Source: Neisseria perflava
GTDB taxonomy: Bacteria > Pseudomonadota > Gammaproteobacteria > Burkholderiales > Neisseriaceae
NCBI RefSeq assembly: GCF_002863305.2
Contig: NZ_CP136962.1
Location: forward strand, 1,674,001 to 1,738,000
Direction of reading: 5' to 3'
Length of the DNA: 64,000 bases
Both the position numbers and the translations under genes were made by a program. Numbering within the stretch: the stretch's first letter is position 1; every line of letters begins with the position of its first letter. Positions 44,917-52,995 of the stretch are shown here, piece after piece. The notes below the pieces were generated by a model that saw nothing but the letters and a program-made list of their open reading frames with translations, was not told where the DNA came from and ran no database searches.

Positions 44917-45591
44917 ATGATTACCCTGCATTCGCTCGACCAATCCCGCGCCCTGCGCATTGTTTGGCTGCTTGAAATTCTCGGTACGCCCTACCGCCTG
45001 CAAACCTACCGCCGTCATCCCGACACTTTGCTCGCCCCTGACGAACTCAAAGCCATCCATCCCTTGGGCAAATCGCCTTTATTGGATGATGACGGCTTTA
45101 TCTTGGCGGAAAGCGGCGCGATTACCGACTATCTGATTCAAACCTACGGCAACGGCCGTCTGATGCCCGAACGCGGCAGCCGCGAATACTGGCAATATCA
45201 ACGCTGGCTGCATTACGCCGAAGGTTCGCTGATGCCGTTATTGCTGCTCGGACTGGTATTCCGCCGGATTGAAAGCGCTCCCATGCCGTTTTTCGTCAAA
45301 CCGATTGCCCGCAAAATCAGCGGCAGCGTCAAAAGCAGCTTTATCCATCCGCAAGCCACGCTGCATCTTTCCCATATCGACAGCGAGTTGGAAAACCGCG
45401 AATGGTTGGTCGGCAACAGCCTCAGCGGTGCCGACATCATGATGAGCTATCCGCTGCAAGCCGCGGCCGACCGCTTCGATTTTGCCGACTACCCCAATAT
45501 CCGCGCCTATTTGCAACGCATCGAAGCGCATGAAGCCTACCGCCATGCCGTTAAAAAAGCTGGTTCGCCTTTATTGAAACTCGACAAATAA
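44917..45591 (+). CDS. Glutathione S-transferase family protein
   Basis: 224 residues from the ATG at 44917. Thioredoxin-like N-domain (MITLHSLDQSRALRIVWLLEILG with the active-site Ser, then NPLGKSPLL-type HPLGKSPLLDDD and LAESGAITDYL for glutathione) and an all-helical C-domain. Housekeeping detoxification or a role in the upstream pathway are both possible; it starts 8 bp after the hypothetical gene. Confidence 0.9.
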   Translation: MITLHSLDQSRALRIVWLLEILGTPYRLQTYRRHPDTLLAPDELKAIHPLGKSPLLDDDGFILAESGAITDYLIQTYGNGRLMPERGSREYWQYQRWLHYAEGSLMPLLLLGLVFRRIESAPMPFFVKPIARKISGSVKSSFIHPQATLHLSHIDSELENREWLVGNSLSGADIMMSYPLQAAADRFDFADYPNIRAYLQRIEAHEAYRHAVKKAGSPLLKLDK

Positions 45592-45595
45592 AACA

Positions 45596-45624
45596 AGGCC
45601 GTCTGAAACGTTTTCAGACGGCCT
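45596..45624 (+). terminator. DUS terminator after the GST gene
   Basis: AGGCCGTCTGAAA and its complement around a short loop, 5 bp after the stop. It probably ends the darA-to-GST transcript. Confidence 0.8.
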
Positions 45625-45716
45625 GAAACCTTGGTTCACTTATCGAATAGCTTTGCGGCAAACGACGTTTTTACCCAAGCGCCGCCCGAGTGCTTTGTTC
45701 CCCCTCGCCGTTCCAC

Positions 45717-45722
45717 TATAAT
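45717..45722 (+). promoter_or_regulatory. -10 element upstream of tsaB
   Basis: TATAAT lies 32 bp before the tsaB start; no convincing -35 was seen. Confidence 0.45.
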
Positions 45723-45753
45723 GGCAACCCATATCCTTCTAAAAAATAACACC

Positions 45754-46428
45754 ATGCCAACCGACAACCGCCCGACTCTCGCCATCGACACCAGCACATC
45801 CTTTCTGTCCATCGCATTGGAACATCAAGGCGAAATCCGCCTGTTTCATGAAAACGTCGGCACCAAGCAATCCGAACAAATCCTGCCGCAAATCGAACGC
45901 CTCTTTAAAGAAGCGGGCATCACTGCCGCTGATTTGGGCTGCATCGTTTATGCACAGGGCCCCGGCGCATTTACCGGACTGCGTATCGGCGCGGCGGTTG
46001 CACAAGGTTTGGCCACGCCGTTTGACACGCCCATGATCGGCATTCCCTGCCTCGATGCCGCCGCTTCATTGCTGCCGCCATCAAGCTGTGTACTGGCGGC
46101 CACCGATGCGCGTATGGGCGAAGTGTTCTACGCATGGTTTGATACGCAAAACCACGTCCGCTTGAGCGATTACACGGTTGGCAAAGCCGCCGCCATTACC
46201 GCGCCCGAAGGCAAAACGCCTACCGGCGGCATCGGCAATGCCTTTGCCCTCGCCGACAAACCACCTTTTGACGGTCAAGCCGATATGCCGACCGCCGCCG
46301 ACTATCTTAAACTTGCCCGCAGCGGCCGCTATGTTGCCACCGACGCGGCGCACGCCGAGCTGATCTACGTCCGCAACAAAATTGCCCTGACCGCGCAAGA
46401 GCAAGCCCAACAAAAGGCCAAACCGTGA
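45754..46428 (+). CDS. tsaB: tRNA threonylcarbamoyladenosine biosynthesis protein TsaB
   Basis: 224 residues from the ATG at 45754 (MPTDNRPTLAIDTST). A longer frame upstream runs through the promoter. ASKHA-fold text: LAIDTSTSFLSIAL, SEQILPQIERLFKEAGI, YAQGPGAFTGLRIGAAVAQGLA and ATDARMGEVFYAWF. With TsaD and TsaE it installs t6A37 on ANN-decoding tRNAs. rimI overlaps its stop by 4 bp. Confidence 0.95.
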   Translation: MPTDNRPTLAIDTSTSFLSIALEHQGEIRLFHENVGTKQSEQILPQIERLFKEAGITAADLGCIVYAQGPGAFTGLRIGAAVAQGLATPFDTPMIGIPCLDAAASLLPPSSCVLAATDARMGEVFYAWFDTQNHVRLSDYTVGKAAAITAPEGKTPTGGIGNAFALADKPPFDGQADMPTAADYLKLARSGRYVATDAAHAELIYVRNKIALTAQEQAQQKAKP

Positions 46429-46868
46429 ACCTGCGCCCGGCCGTACTTGCCGACTGCCCCACCCTTGCCGCTATTGACACACAAGGCAATCCTTCGCCGT
46501 GGACGGCGCAGCAGTTTGAGTCGGCTGTTCAACACCATCCCGACAGCGTTTGGCTCAGCCAGGCAGACCACCAAATTACCGGCTTTATCGTGTGGCAAAC
46601 CGTGTTTGACGAATCCGAGCTGCACTTGATTGCCGTCGCGCCCGAATACCGCCGCCAAGGCATTGCGTCCGCCCTGCTGCAACACTGGCAAAACGCAGTG
46701 CAACGGCAAGGCGCAACCCGATTGCTGCTCGAAGTCCGCGCAAGCAATGAAACCGCGCAACAGCTCTACCGCAAACACGGCTTCCAAACCTGCGGCCGCC
46801 GCAAAAACTACTACGCCCTGCCCGACGGTGGCAGCGAAGATGCCGTATTGATGGAGAAATCATGTTAA
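46425..46868 (+). CDS. rimI: Ribosomal protein S18-alanine N-acetyltransferase
   Basis: 147 residues from a GTG that shares bases with the tsaB stop (GTGA). GNAT fold with ELHLIAVAPEYRRQGIASALLQHW (acetyl-CoA loop RRQGIA) and RLLLEVRASNETAQQLYRKHGF, diagnostic for RimI. It acetylates the N-terminus of S18. The tsaB-rimI order is widely conserved. Confidence 0.95.
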   Translation: MNLRPAVLADCPTLAAIDTQGNPSPWTAQQFESAVQHHPDSVWLSQADHQITGFIVWQTVFDESELHLIAVAPEYRRQGIASALLQHWQNAVQRQGATRLLLEVRASNETAQQLYRKHGFQTCGRRKNYYALPDGGSEDAVLMEKSC

Positions 46869-47623
46869 GCAGCCGCTACCTGCACCTGCACGAAGCCTTG
46901 GGTTTGGGCCCGATGTGGCTGAACCGAAACGCCAAAATCATCCATGCCGCGCCCCAAGCAGCAGCCGCGCCCGTCCGCCCCAAAACCATTGCCGCCGATA
47001 CCGCGCAAGCCGTGCGCACTTTATCCGCAAGTGCCCATCAGGCACGCACCGCCGCCATTGCCACTGCGCAAACGGCCAAACCTGCTGTCCGCGTTCCCGA
47101 AGCGGCACCCAAAACCATGGCCGAAACACCGGCAAAAACAGAAAAAGCCGCGCATTCAGACAATCTGCCCCGTCTTGACGTAACCATCAGGCCGTCTGAA
47201 ATCATGGTGGTCAGCATTTGCCCGTCCACCGAAGACAGCCTGCACGGCACGCTCTTTAGCGGCGATGTCGGCACGCTTCTCGACAACATCCTCGCCGCCA
47301 TCGGCCTTAAACCCGAGCATGCGCACAAAACCGCATGGGTCAAAACCGCGCCCGTGTTCACCGCCCTGCCCGATGTCGAACACATCCGCGCCGAGCTTGC
47401 CGAAATGCAAAACGAGCTGACCGCTTCGCAAGCGCGCGCAGTATTGTTTCTCGGCAAAATCTTCGACAGCCCCGACATGATCGGGTTGATGAACGAATTG
47501 TGCGCAGAGCGGCCGCATTTCGTCATTCCCCACCCCGCCCGCCTGCTGATGCAGCCGCAACTCAAAGCGCAGGCATGGCAAATCTTAAAGCCATTGAAAC
47601 AGCTTTTGGCCAAGGCCGTCTGA
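46862..47623 (+). CDS. Uracil-DNA glycosylase superfamily-like protein
   Basis: 253 residues, start inside the rimI end. The first 95 residues are an Ala/Pro/Thr-rich linker. The remainder resembles the family 4/5 UDG fold: SICPSTEDSLHGTLFSGDVGTLLDNILAAIGL in place of GEAPGxxED..., VKTAPVFTALPDVEHIRAELAEM, and RAVLFLGKIF. The Fe-S cysteines and the GEAPG loop of family 4 are not preserved, so activity is doubtful. The final codons and stop come from a DUS (47613-47624). Confidence 0.72.
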   Translation: MLSSRYLHLHEALGLGPMWLNRNAKIIHAAPQAAAAPVRPKTIAADTAQAVRTLSASAHQARTAAIATAQTAKPAVRVPEAAPKTMAETPAKTEKAAHSDNLPRLDVTIRPSEIMVVSICPSTEDSLHGTLFSGDVGTLLDNILAAIGLKPEHAHKTAWVKTAPVFTALPDVEHIRAELAEMQNELTASQARAVLFLGKIFDSPDMIGLMNELCAERPHFVIPHPARLLMQPQLKAQAWQILKPLKQLLAKAV

Positions 47624-47665
47624 ACATTCTGTTCAACCTAAAATCAGGTTTTCCACCAATAAAAA

Positions 47666-47686
47666 AGGGCGTGTTCGACACGCCCT
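47666..47686. terminator. Bidirectional GGGCGTGT terminator
   Basis: AGGGCGTGT pairs with ACACGCCCT around TCG, with six A residues on the left and a T run on the right. It lies between the convergent UDG-like gene and thiG. Confidence 0.9.
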
Positions 47687-47694
47687 AATGTTTT

Positions 47695-48483
47695 TCAATA
47701 TTCCGCCGAATGCCAGAAAGGCTGGCCCACCGTCGGCGTACTGGCGCGCGCTTTCTCACGCGCCTCCACAGGTTCCGCCTCATAGGCCAGACGGCCCGAC
47801 TCGACCGCAAGCGCAAAAGCGCGTGCCATATTGACCGGATCGCCGCTGCGGGAAACGGCGGTATTCAGCAACACGCCGTCAAAACCCCATTCCATCACTT
47901 GCGCCGCCTGCGAAGGCAAACCCAAGCCTGCGTCGATAATCAACGGCGTGTCGGGCAGGCGTTCGCGCAGGACTTTCAACGCATAAGCATGAACCGCGCC
48001 CAAACCCGTACCAATCGGCGCCGCCCACGGCATCAACGCCTGACAGCCTGCGTCGAGCAGGCGGCGGCAGGCAATCAGGTCTTCGGTGCAATAAGGCAGC
48101 ACTTTGAAGCCGTCTTTAATCAGGATTTCCGCCGCTTCGACAAGCTGGAACACATCGGGCTGCAACGTGTCGTCATCGCCGATAAGTTCGAGCTTGATCC
48201 AATCAGTATCAAACACTTCGCGCGCCATTTGCGCAGTGGTCACAGCTTCCTGCACGCTTTGACAGCCTGCGGTATTGGGCAATACAGGCACGCCCATTTC
48301 TTCCAACAACGACCAAAAACCCTGCCCGTGCGCTTCGCCGCCGCTGCCGGCACGGCGCAATGAAACGGTAATCATCGCCGGTTGCGCGATTTGGACAGAC
48401 TGCTTGAGGATTTCCGGCGTCGGATAAGCAGCCGTACCGAGCAGCAGCCGTGAAGGGAAAGTTTCTCCGTATAGGGTAAACAT
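47695..48483 (-). CDS. thiG: Thiazole synthase
   Basis: 262 residues. [49 protein letters not shown] (Schiff-base Lys region), [18 protein letters not shown] and [28 protein letters not shown] are the complete ThiG signature. It forms the thiazole phosphate moiety of thiamine from DXP, ThiS-thiocarboxylate and dehydroglycine. thiS and thiE lie upstream on the same strand, with a yciI-like gene in between. Confidence 0.97.
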   Translation of the reverse strand: MFTLYGETFPSRLLLGTAAYPTPEILKQSVQIAQPAMITVSLRRAGSGGEAHGQGFWSLLEEMGVPVLPNTAGCQSVQEAVTTAQMAREVFDTDWIKLELIGDDDTLQPDVFQLVEAAEILIKDGFKVLPYCTEDLIACRRLLDAGCQALMPWAAPIGTGLGAVHAYALKVLRERLPDTPLIIDAGLGLPSQAAQVMEWGFDGVLLNTAVSRSGDPVNMARAFALAVESGRLAYEAEPVEAREKARASTPTVGQPFWHSAEY

Positions 48484-48537
48484 GATGGATTCCTTTGTAA
48501 TATTATTTTTTGGGCAATAGCATTCTGAAAAATCGGT

Positions 48538-48831
48538 TTAGATAGTTTCCAAATAGTTCTCAAGTCCTTCGGCGACCTTAGTCGGAATAAACTCGGTAAT
48601 TGTGTATTTCGCTACGCCTTCTCGATGAAACGGGTCTTCTGCAATTAACTTTTCCACCTGTTCCCTGCCTGATGCTTTCATCAGGATAACGCCGCCTGTC
48701 CGCGGCTGTTTGCGTCCAGACATCACAAATACACCTGCTTGATAATACCGTTCGAGATACGCAATATGCTTAGACAGGTAGGTTTCAACTGCAGCCAAGT
48801 CTTTCATATATTCCAACGATACGATAAACAT
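48538..48831 (-). CDS. YciI-family protein inside the thiamine operon
   Basis: 97 residues from MFIVSLEYMKDL (ATG at 48831); the longer frame from 48876 lacks family support. The YciI dimeric ferredoxin-like fold is indicated by the YLSKHIAYLERYYQAGVFVMSGR segment, the GGVILMKASGREQVEKLIAEDPF strand-helix and the conserved His residues. Some YciI proteins dehydrochlorinate or handle muconolactone; the role here is unknown. Its location between thiG and thiS may be incidental. Confidence 0.85.
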   Translation of the reverse strand: MFIVSLEYMKDLAAVETYLSKHIAYLERYYQAGVFVMSGRKQPRTGGVILMKASGREQVEKLIAEDPFHREGVAKYTITEFIPTKVAEGLENYLETI

Positions 48832-48889
48832 TTCTTTTCCTTTTCTAATCATTAAACCAATAGCGCAGCCATACACGCAGTAAAACCGC

Positions 48890-49084
48890 TTATCCGCCGA
48901 CTACAGGGCGCACAATATCCACTTTGTCGTTTTCGTTCAAAACCGTTTCCGCATACGCGTCTTTGGCGATAAATCCGGTATTCACCGCTACGGCAAAAGG
49001 CTTTTGCGGCGCGGTTTGGGCGATAAGGTCGGCAACGGTTGTGCCGTTTAATGTGATGGCTTCATTGTTTAATATGATCTTCAT
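48890..49084 (-). CDS. thiS: Sulfur carrier protein ThiS
   Basis: 64 residues, ubiquitin-like, ending in the essential VVGG at the C-terminus that is adenylated and thiocarboxylated. MKIILNNEAITLNGTTVADL and VNTGFIAKDAYAETVLNENDKVDIVRP are typical. Donates sulfur to ThiG. Confidence 0.95.
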   Translation of the reverse strand: MKIILNNEAITLNGTTVADLIAQTAPQKPFAVAVNTGFIAKDAYAETVLNENDKVDIVRPVVGG

Positions 49085-49125
49085 GATGTTTGCTCCTCTT
49101 GTCAGACTTCTTATTTTCAGACGGC

Positions 49126-49743
49126 CTATTCATCCCACAAAGCCTGAAATGCTTTAACCACCGCTTCGGGATTTTCCGCTTCGGTCACGGCGCGGACGAC
49201 GGCAAGTGAGGAAACGCCTGTTGCCAGCACATCTTCGGCGTTGTTCAAATCGATGCCGCCGATGGCGACGACGGGCGTGCCGCGTGCCTGTCTGACGTAT
49301 TCGCGCAGTTTATCCAAACCTTGCGGGGCGGTCAGCATTTGCTTGGTCGTGGTCGGGAAAATCGCGCCGCTGGCGACATAGCTGGGGTATACGGACAAGG
49401 CGCGGTCGAGTTCGGCAACGGAATGGGTGCTCAAGCCCAAGCGCAAACCGGCAGCTTCAATCGCGGCTAGGTCGGCAGTGTCCATGTCTTCCTGCCCGAG
49501 ATGCACGCCGTATGCACCTGCGGCAATCGCTTCGCGCCAGTGGTCGTTGATGAAAAGCTGGGTTGCACTGTTTTGACAGGCTACGACGCAACGTTCGATT
49601 TCGCGTTTCAACTCGTCACCATGCAGGGTTTTACAGCGCAGTTGCACCGTGTCGGCACCTGCTTTGACCATACGCTCAACCCAGTCAGCAGTGGGAACAA
49701 CGGCGTAAAATTTCAGGGGGGATTTGAGTGGCGGGAAGGTCAT
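49126..49743 (-). CDS. thiE: Thiamine-phosphate synthase
   Basis: 205 residues. TIM barrel with VQLRCKTLHGDEL (pyrimidine/phosphate site; RxK), LFINDHWREAIAAGAYGVHLGQEDM, LGLSTHSVAELDRA, SGAIFPTTTKQ and VAIGGIDLNNAEDVLATG. Joins HMP-PP and thiazole phosphate. First gene of the thiE-thiS-yciI-like-thiG unit. No TPP riboswitch was visible in its 120-bp leader. Confidence 0.95.
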   Translation of the reverse strand: MTFPPLKSPLKFYAVVPTADWVERMVKAGADTVQLRCKTLHGDELKREIERCVVACQNSATQLFINDHWREAIAAGAYGVHLGQEDMDTADLAAIEAAGLRLGLSTHSVAELDRALSVYPSYVASGAIFPTTTKQMLTAPQGLDKLREYVRQARGTPVVAIGGIDLNNAEDVLATGVSSLAVVRAVTEAENPEAVVKAFQALWDE

Positions 49744-49785
49744 AACGGCTCCGAAAGGAATAATTCGTTGTTATATTATCAGAAA

Positions 49786-49820
49786 AGGCCGTCTGAATAA
49801 TATTTGTTTTCAGACGGCCT
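49786..49820. repeat. Inverted DUS pair between thiE and the PliG-like gene
   Basis: AGGCCGTCTGAA and its complement with an 11-nt loop, between divergent genes. Confidence 0.75.
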
Positions 49821-49934
49821 GATTGAAAAAATGAATATTGCCCTATTCGGCTTTGGCTTTATAAAAATATGAACATACTGATGGGTTATCAAAATGAGTG
49901 CCATATTGGCGCCCCACATTCGGAGACCCAACCC

Positions 49935-50332
49935 ATGAAAAAATTTCTCTTGTTAGCCGCCCTTCCCTTCCTGTTTGCCACTTATTCAAATGCCGCCACG
50001 CCTAAAGCGGAAGCTTTAAAACCAGCTTCGGCACACAAACAAACCAAGCAGCGTTTTCCGGCAAAATCACCGGCTATCAAACCGCCGAGCATTTGTTCTC
50101 CGTACGCAAGGGCGACCGCCTGCGCATCAGTAAAACCGGCAGCCCTAACGCCTATTTCAACGTATGGGCACCCAAAGACGATGAAGCCGTATTTAACGGT
50201 TCGGCACAAGGCGATAAATTTGACGGTATCGCTACCCAATCGGGCAAATATAAAGTGCAGGTCTATATGATGCGCGCCCAAGCCCGCCGTAACACTACTG
50301 CCCATTACGCCGTAAACGTCATCAAAAACTAA
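49935..50332 (+). pseudogene. PliG-like (g-type lysozyme inhibitor) gene with a frameshift
   Basis: A signal peptide (MKKFLLLAALPFLFATYSNA) is encoded from the ATG at 49935, but the frame soon departs into non-family sequence. In the -1 frame the text FSGKITGYQTAEHLFSVRKG, then GSPNAYFNVWAPKDDEAVF and VQVYMMRAQARRNTTAHYAV, continues to a stop at 50332. The latter is the domain of PliG-type periplasmic lysozyme inhibitors. The break lies near 50030-50055, close to A-rich and TTTT tracts. It is therefore a recent pseudogene, a phase-variable gene or an assembly error. Its stop codon lies in the target duplication of the adjoining insertion element. Confidence 0.8.
50325..50332. repeat. Left target-site duplication of the IS1595-family element
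   Basis: AAAACTAA, identical to 51394-51401. It includes the stop codon of the PliG-like gene. Confidence 0.9.
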
Positions 50333-50352
50333 GGGGCTGACGTAGATTAGCC

Positions 50353-50865
50353 CTAAATTCCACACCAATCTCGCAGGATTTTAAGCTGTTGAGACGGTGT
50401 GCCGAAGTTAAATCGAAATTCGCATTCTTTCAAGAACAGCGGGAAAGATTTGCGATCGATTCCGTTGTATTTTCGCAAGAAACGTTTTGCCTGATTCCAA
50501 AAATTCTCAATGCCGTTAATGTGGTTCTGACGGTCGACAAATTCCTTGGAATGGTTGATGCGGTAATGGATAAAACCGCTCACGTCCAACTTATCATAGC
50601 TGCTCAGGCTATCCGTGTAAACAATGCTGTCCGGCATGATTTTCTTTTTGATGACAGGGAATAACGTTTCAGACTTGGCATTATCCACCACAACGGTATA
50701 GACCCGTCCGTTGCGTTTCAGAATGCCGAAGACAACCACTTTTCCTGCCGCACCTCGACCACGTCTGCCTTTACGCTGTCCGCCGAAATAGCTTTCGTCC
50801 AGCTCGACAGAGCCCTCGAAAACCTCATCGGCAGCCAAGGCCAAATGATGGATGATGACATACAT
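50353..50865 (-). pseudogene. IS1016-like (IS1595 family) transposase, N-terminus missing
   Basis: 170 residues remain of about 220. The ISXO2-like DDE domain is present: ELDESYFGGQRKGRRGRGAAGK (first Asp), VYTDSLSSYD (second Asp) and HINGIENFWNQAKR (Glu), ending at the left inverted repeat. The N-terminal helix-turn-helix is replaced by unrelated sequence, with the junction near 50870. It is probably inactive on its own, so mobilisation in trans is likely. Confidence 0.9.
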
Positions 50866-50903
50866 ATTTTGCGGTAGAATAGAGTTATTTATCCTGCGAC
50901 TAG

Positions 50904-51041
50904 GTAGAAGGCGCGGAAAGTCCGGCAGAACTGGTCAGCCTGATTGAAAGCGGCGACTACGAAGCCCTGCTTGCCGAAGATTCGGACGAACATGGCCAAG
51001 GCCACGAACATCATTGCGGCTGCGGCTGTTCCCTCGGCTGA
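50904..51041 (+). pseudogene. 3' fragment of an unknown gene with a His/Cys-rich tail
   Basis: An open 45-codon stretch ends PAELVSLIESGDYEALLAED followed by HGQGHEHHCGCGC and a stop at 51041. It has no start or SD and begins just after the transposase junction, so it looks like the end of a host gene carried with the SemiSWEET gene. The tail resembles a metal-binding C-terminus. I do not recognise the parent. Confidence 0.5.
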
Positions 51042-51100
51042 GTCAGCCTGCCCATATTATCTACCGCCTCGATTTTCATATTAAAAGGAGACTTACCAGC

Positions 51101-51367
51101 ATGATAAGCAAAGCAAAATTCAATACCGTTGTCGGCAGCATAGGAGCGGCAATAGGTATTTTCGTATTTGTCGCCTATATCCCCCAAATTATCGCCAATA
51201 TGCAAGGGGCAAAGGCGCAGCCGTGGCAACCCCTGTTTGCAGCAGTATCCTGTCTGATTTGGGTTTTGTACGGTTGGAGCAAAGAACCCCGGAAAGACTG
51301 GATTCTGATTATACCCAACGCAGTCGGCGTGATATTGGGATTTCTGACTTTTCTGACTTCGCTTTAA
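51101..51367 (+). CDS. SemiSWEET-family sugar transporter (transposon cargo)
   Basis: 88 residues from the ATG at 51101 with SD AAAAGGAG. Three membrane segments and the PQ-loop motif FVAYIPQIIANMQG, plus a conserved WPLF-type LFAAVSCLIWVLYGW, identify the MtN3/SemiSWEET family, which works as a homodimer moving mono- or disaccharides. It lies between the inverted repeats of the IS1595-type element, 5 bp before the right repeat. Confidence 0.92.
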   Translation: MISKAKFNTVVGSIGAAIGIFVFVAYIPQIIANMQGAKAQPWQPLFAAVSCLIWVLYGWSKEPRKDWILIIPNAVGVILGFLTFLTSL

Positions 51368-51393
51368 ACAAGGGGCTAATCTACGTCAGCCCC

Positions 51394-51401
51394 AAAACTA
51401 A
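51394..51401. repeat. Right target-site duplication of the IS1595-family element
   Basis: AAAACTAA, identical to 50325-50332. Confidence 0.9.
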
Positions 51402-51434
51402 ACGCCCTCATGATGTAAAGCTTTAAAAAACAGC

Positions 51435-51472
51435 AAAGGCCGTCTGAAAATTGAAATTTCAGACGGCCTTTT
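51435..51472. terminator. DUS terminator, originally of the PliG-like gene
   Basis: AAAGGCCGTCTGAAA and its complement, 7-nt loop. It now lies 1.1 kb from the PliG stop because of the inserted element. Confidence 0.7.
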
Positions 51473-51482
51473 AAACGGTTTG

Positions 51483-51512
51483 AAAAGGACGTATCGAACA
51501 CGTCTTTTTTTT
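51483..51512. terminator. Terminator after mgtE
   Basis: AAAAGGACGT and ACACGTCTTTT form a hairpin with flanking A and T runs, 5 bp past the mgtE stop. Confidence 0.7.
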
Positions 51513-51516
51513 CCTA

Positions 51517-52989
51517 TTACAACAGGAACATGGTTGCTAATCCCAAGAAAATCAGGAAGCCGCCGGAGTCGGTAACTGCGGTAATCAGCACTGAGCTACC
51601 CAATGCCGGGTCGCGCCCGGCTTTGTCCATCATAACGGGAATGAGGACGCCGACGGTCGCAGCCAGCAAAAGGTTCAAGGTCATCGCGGCCACCATGACC
51701 AGACCGATGCCGATGTTGCCGTAGAGCAGCCATGAAATCACGCCCATCACGGTGCCCCAAATAATGCCGTTGACGAGGGCGACGCCGACTTCTTTTTTCA
51801 GCAGGCGGCCTGCCTGTGTGCCGGTCATTTGCCCCATTGCCATGGCGCGGACAATCATGGTGATGGTTTGGTTGCCGGAGTTGCCGCCGATACCGGCGAC
51901 GATGGGCATCAGCGCGGCCAGTGCGACGATTTTCTCGATACTGCCTTCAAATGCGCCAATTACGCGGCTGGCGATAAAGGCGGTACACAGGTTGATGGCG
52001 AGCCACATCCAGCGGTTTTTCACCGAGTCCCAAATCGGGGCGAACAAGTCCTCTTCTTCTTGCAAACCGGCCATGTTAAACATGTCGGCTTCGGATTCTT
52101 CACGGATCACGTCCACCATTTCGTCAATGGTAATCCTGCCGATCAGCTTTTTGTTTTCATCGACAACCGGCGCGGTTACCAAGTCATAACGTTCAAACGC
52201 CTGTGCCGCTTCTTCCACGTCGTCTTCCGGACGGAAGCGCACGACATCGGTGGCCATCACGTCCGCCACCATGTCTTCGGGGTCGGCGACCAAGAGTTTG
52301 CGGATGGGCAGCACGCCTTGCAACACGTCGTTTTCATCGACCACGAAAATCTTGTCGGTATGGTCGGGCAGACTGTCGAAACGGCGCAAGTAGCGCAATA
52401 CAACTTCACACGCCACATCGGCGCGGATGCTGACCAATTCAAAGTCCATAATCGCGCCGACTTGGTTGTCTTCGTAAGACATCGCTGCTTTGACCTGCTC
52501 GCGTTCTTCTTCATCACGCGTTTGCAGCGCTTCGTACACCACTTGGTGCGGCAAGTCGTCTGCCAGTTCTGCCAATTCGTCCGCGTCCAAATCATCAACG
52601 GCGGCCAATAGCTCGTCTTTGTCCATGGACTCGATCAGCGTTTCGCGTACGGCGTCGGATACTTCCAGCAAAACTTCGCCGTCGTCTTCCGGGGCAACCA
52701 AAAGCCAGACGATGTTACGCTCGCGCGGCGGCAGGGATTCCAAAACGGCGGCCACGTCGGCAGGGTGCAACTCGGCTAAGAGGACGGTCAGCTCTGTGAA
52801 CTTGTCGCGCAGGCTTTCGTCTTCAATCGGCACACCGGCTTCGATTTGTTCGAAGGACGGCTCGAGGATTTCGCATAAGGCGTGGATGCGGTCGATATCG
52901 TCAGAGATGCGATCGTCAGAAATGCTGTCTTCCACCGCATCATTGTCGGGGGTATGGTCAAGATTCGGAGGGGTTTGTTCGATGCTCAT
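51517..52989 (-). CDS. mgtE: Magnesium transporter MgtE
   Basis: 490 residues. An N-terminal superhelical domain (LHPADVAAVLESLPPRERNIVW), two CBS domains (about 180-300; GVLPIRKLLVADPEDMVADVM and GRITIDEMVDVIREESEADM) and five C-terminal membrane helices with GIGGNSGNQTITMIVRAMAMGQ, the pore signature. The cytosolic domains close the channel when Mg2+ is high. A hairpin abuts its SD. Confidence 0.96.
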   Translation of the reverse strand: MSIEQTPPNLDHTPDNDAVEDSISDDRISDDIDRIHALCEILEPSFEQIEAGVPIEDESLRDKFTELTVLLAELHPADVAAVLESLPPRERNIVWLLVAPEDDGEVLLEVSDAVRETLIESMDKDELLAAVDDLDADELAELADDLPHQVVYEALQTRDEEEREQVKAAMSYEDNQVGAIMDFELVSIRADVACEVVLRYLRRFDSLPDHTDKIFVVDENDVLQGVLPIRKLLVADPEDMVADVMATDVVRFRPEDDVEEAAQAFERYDLVTAPVVDENKKLIGRITIDEMVDVIREESEADMFNMAGLQEEEDLFAPIWDSVKNRWMWLAINLCTAFIASRVIGAFEGSIEKIVALAALMPIVAGIGGNSGNQTITMIVRAMAMGQMTGTQAGRLLKKEVGVALVNGIIWGTVMGVISWLLYGNIGIGLVMVAAMTLNLLLAATVGVLIPVMMDKAGRDPALGSSVLITAVTDSGGFLIFLGLATMFLL

Positions 52990-52995
52990 AAATGC

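Larger units (their letters stand above)
50333..51393. mobile_element. IS1595-family (IS1016-like) element carrying a SemiSWEET gene
   Basis: Perfect 21-bp terminal inverted repeats (50333-50353 and 51373-51393; outer bases GGGGCTGACGTAGATTAG) bound 1,061 bp, flanked by an exact 8-bp direct repeat AAAACTAA. Eight-base duplications are expected for this family. Inside are a 5'-truncated transposase gene, an unrelated gene fragment and a complete SemiSWEET gene. IS1016-like elements are usually about 0.7 kb with only a transposase, so the right half is cargo. Confidence 0.9.

Noticed and set aside
49744-49934. Possible TPP riboswitch upstream of thiE
   Set aside because: The CTGAGA and GCGTAGG-type conserved blocks of the THI element are absent from the leader.
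50909-50930. GCGGAAAGTCCGG resembling the conserved 5' element of RNase P RNA
   Set aside because: No other conserved RNase P elements follow, and the stretch reads as the end of a protein-coding fragment.
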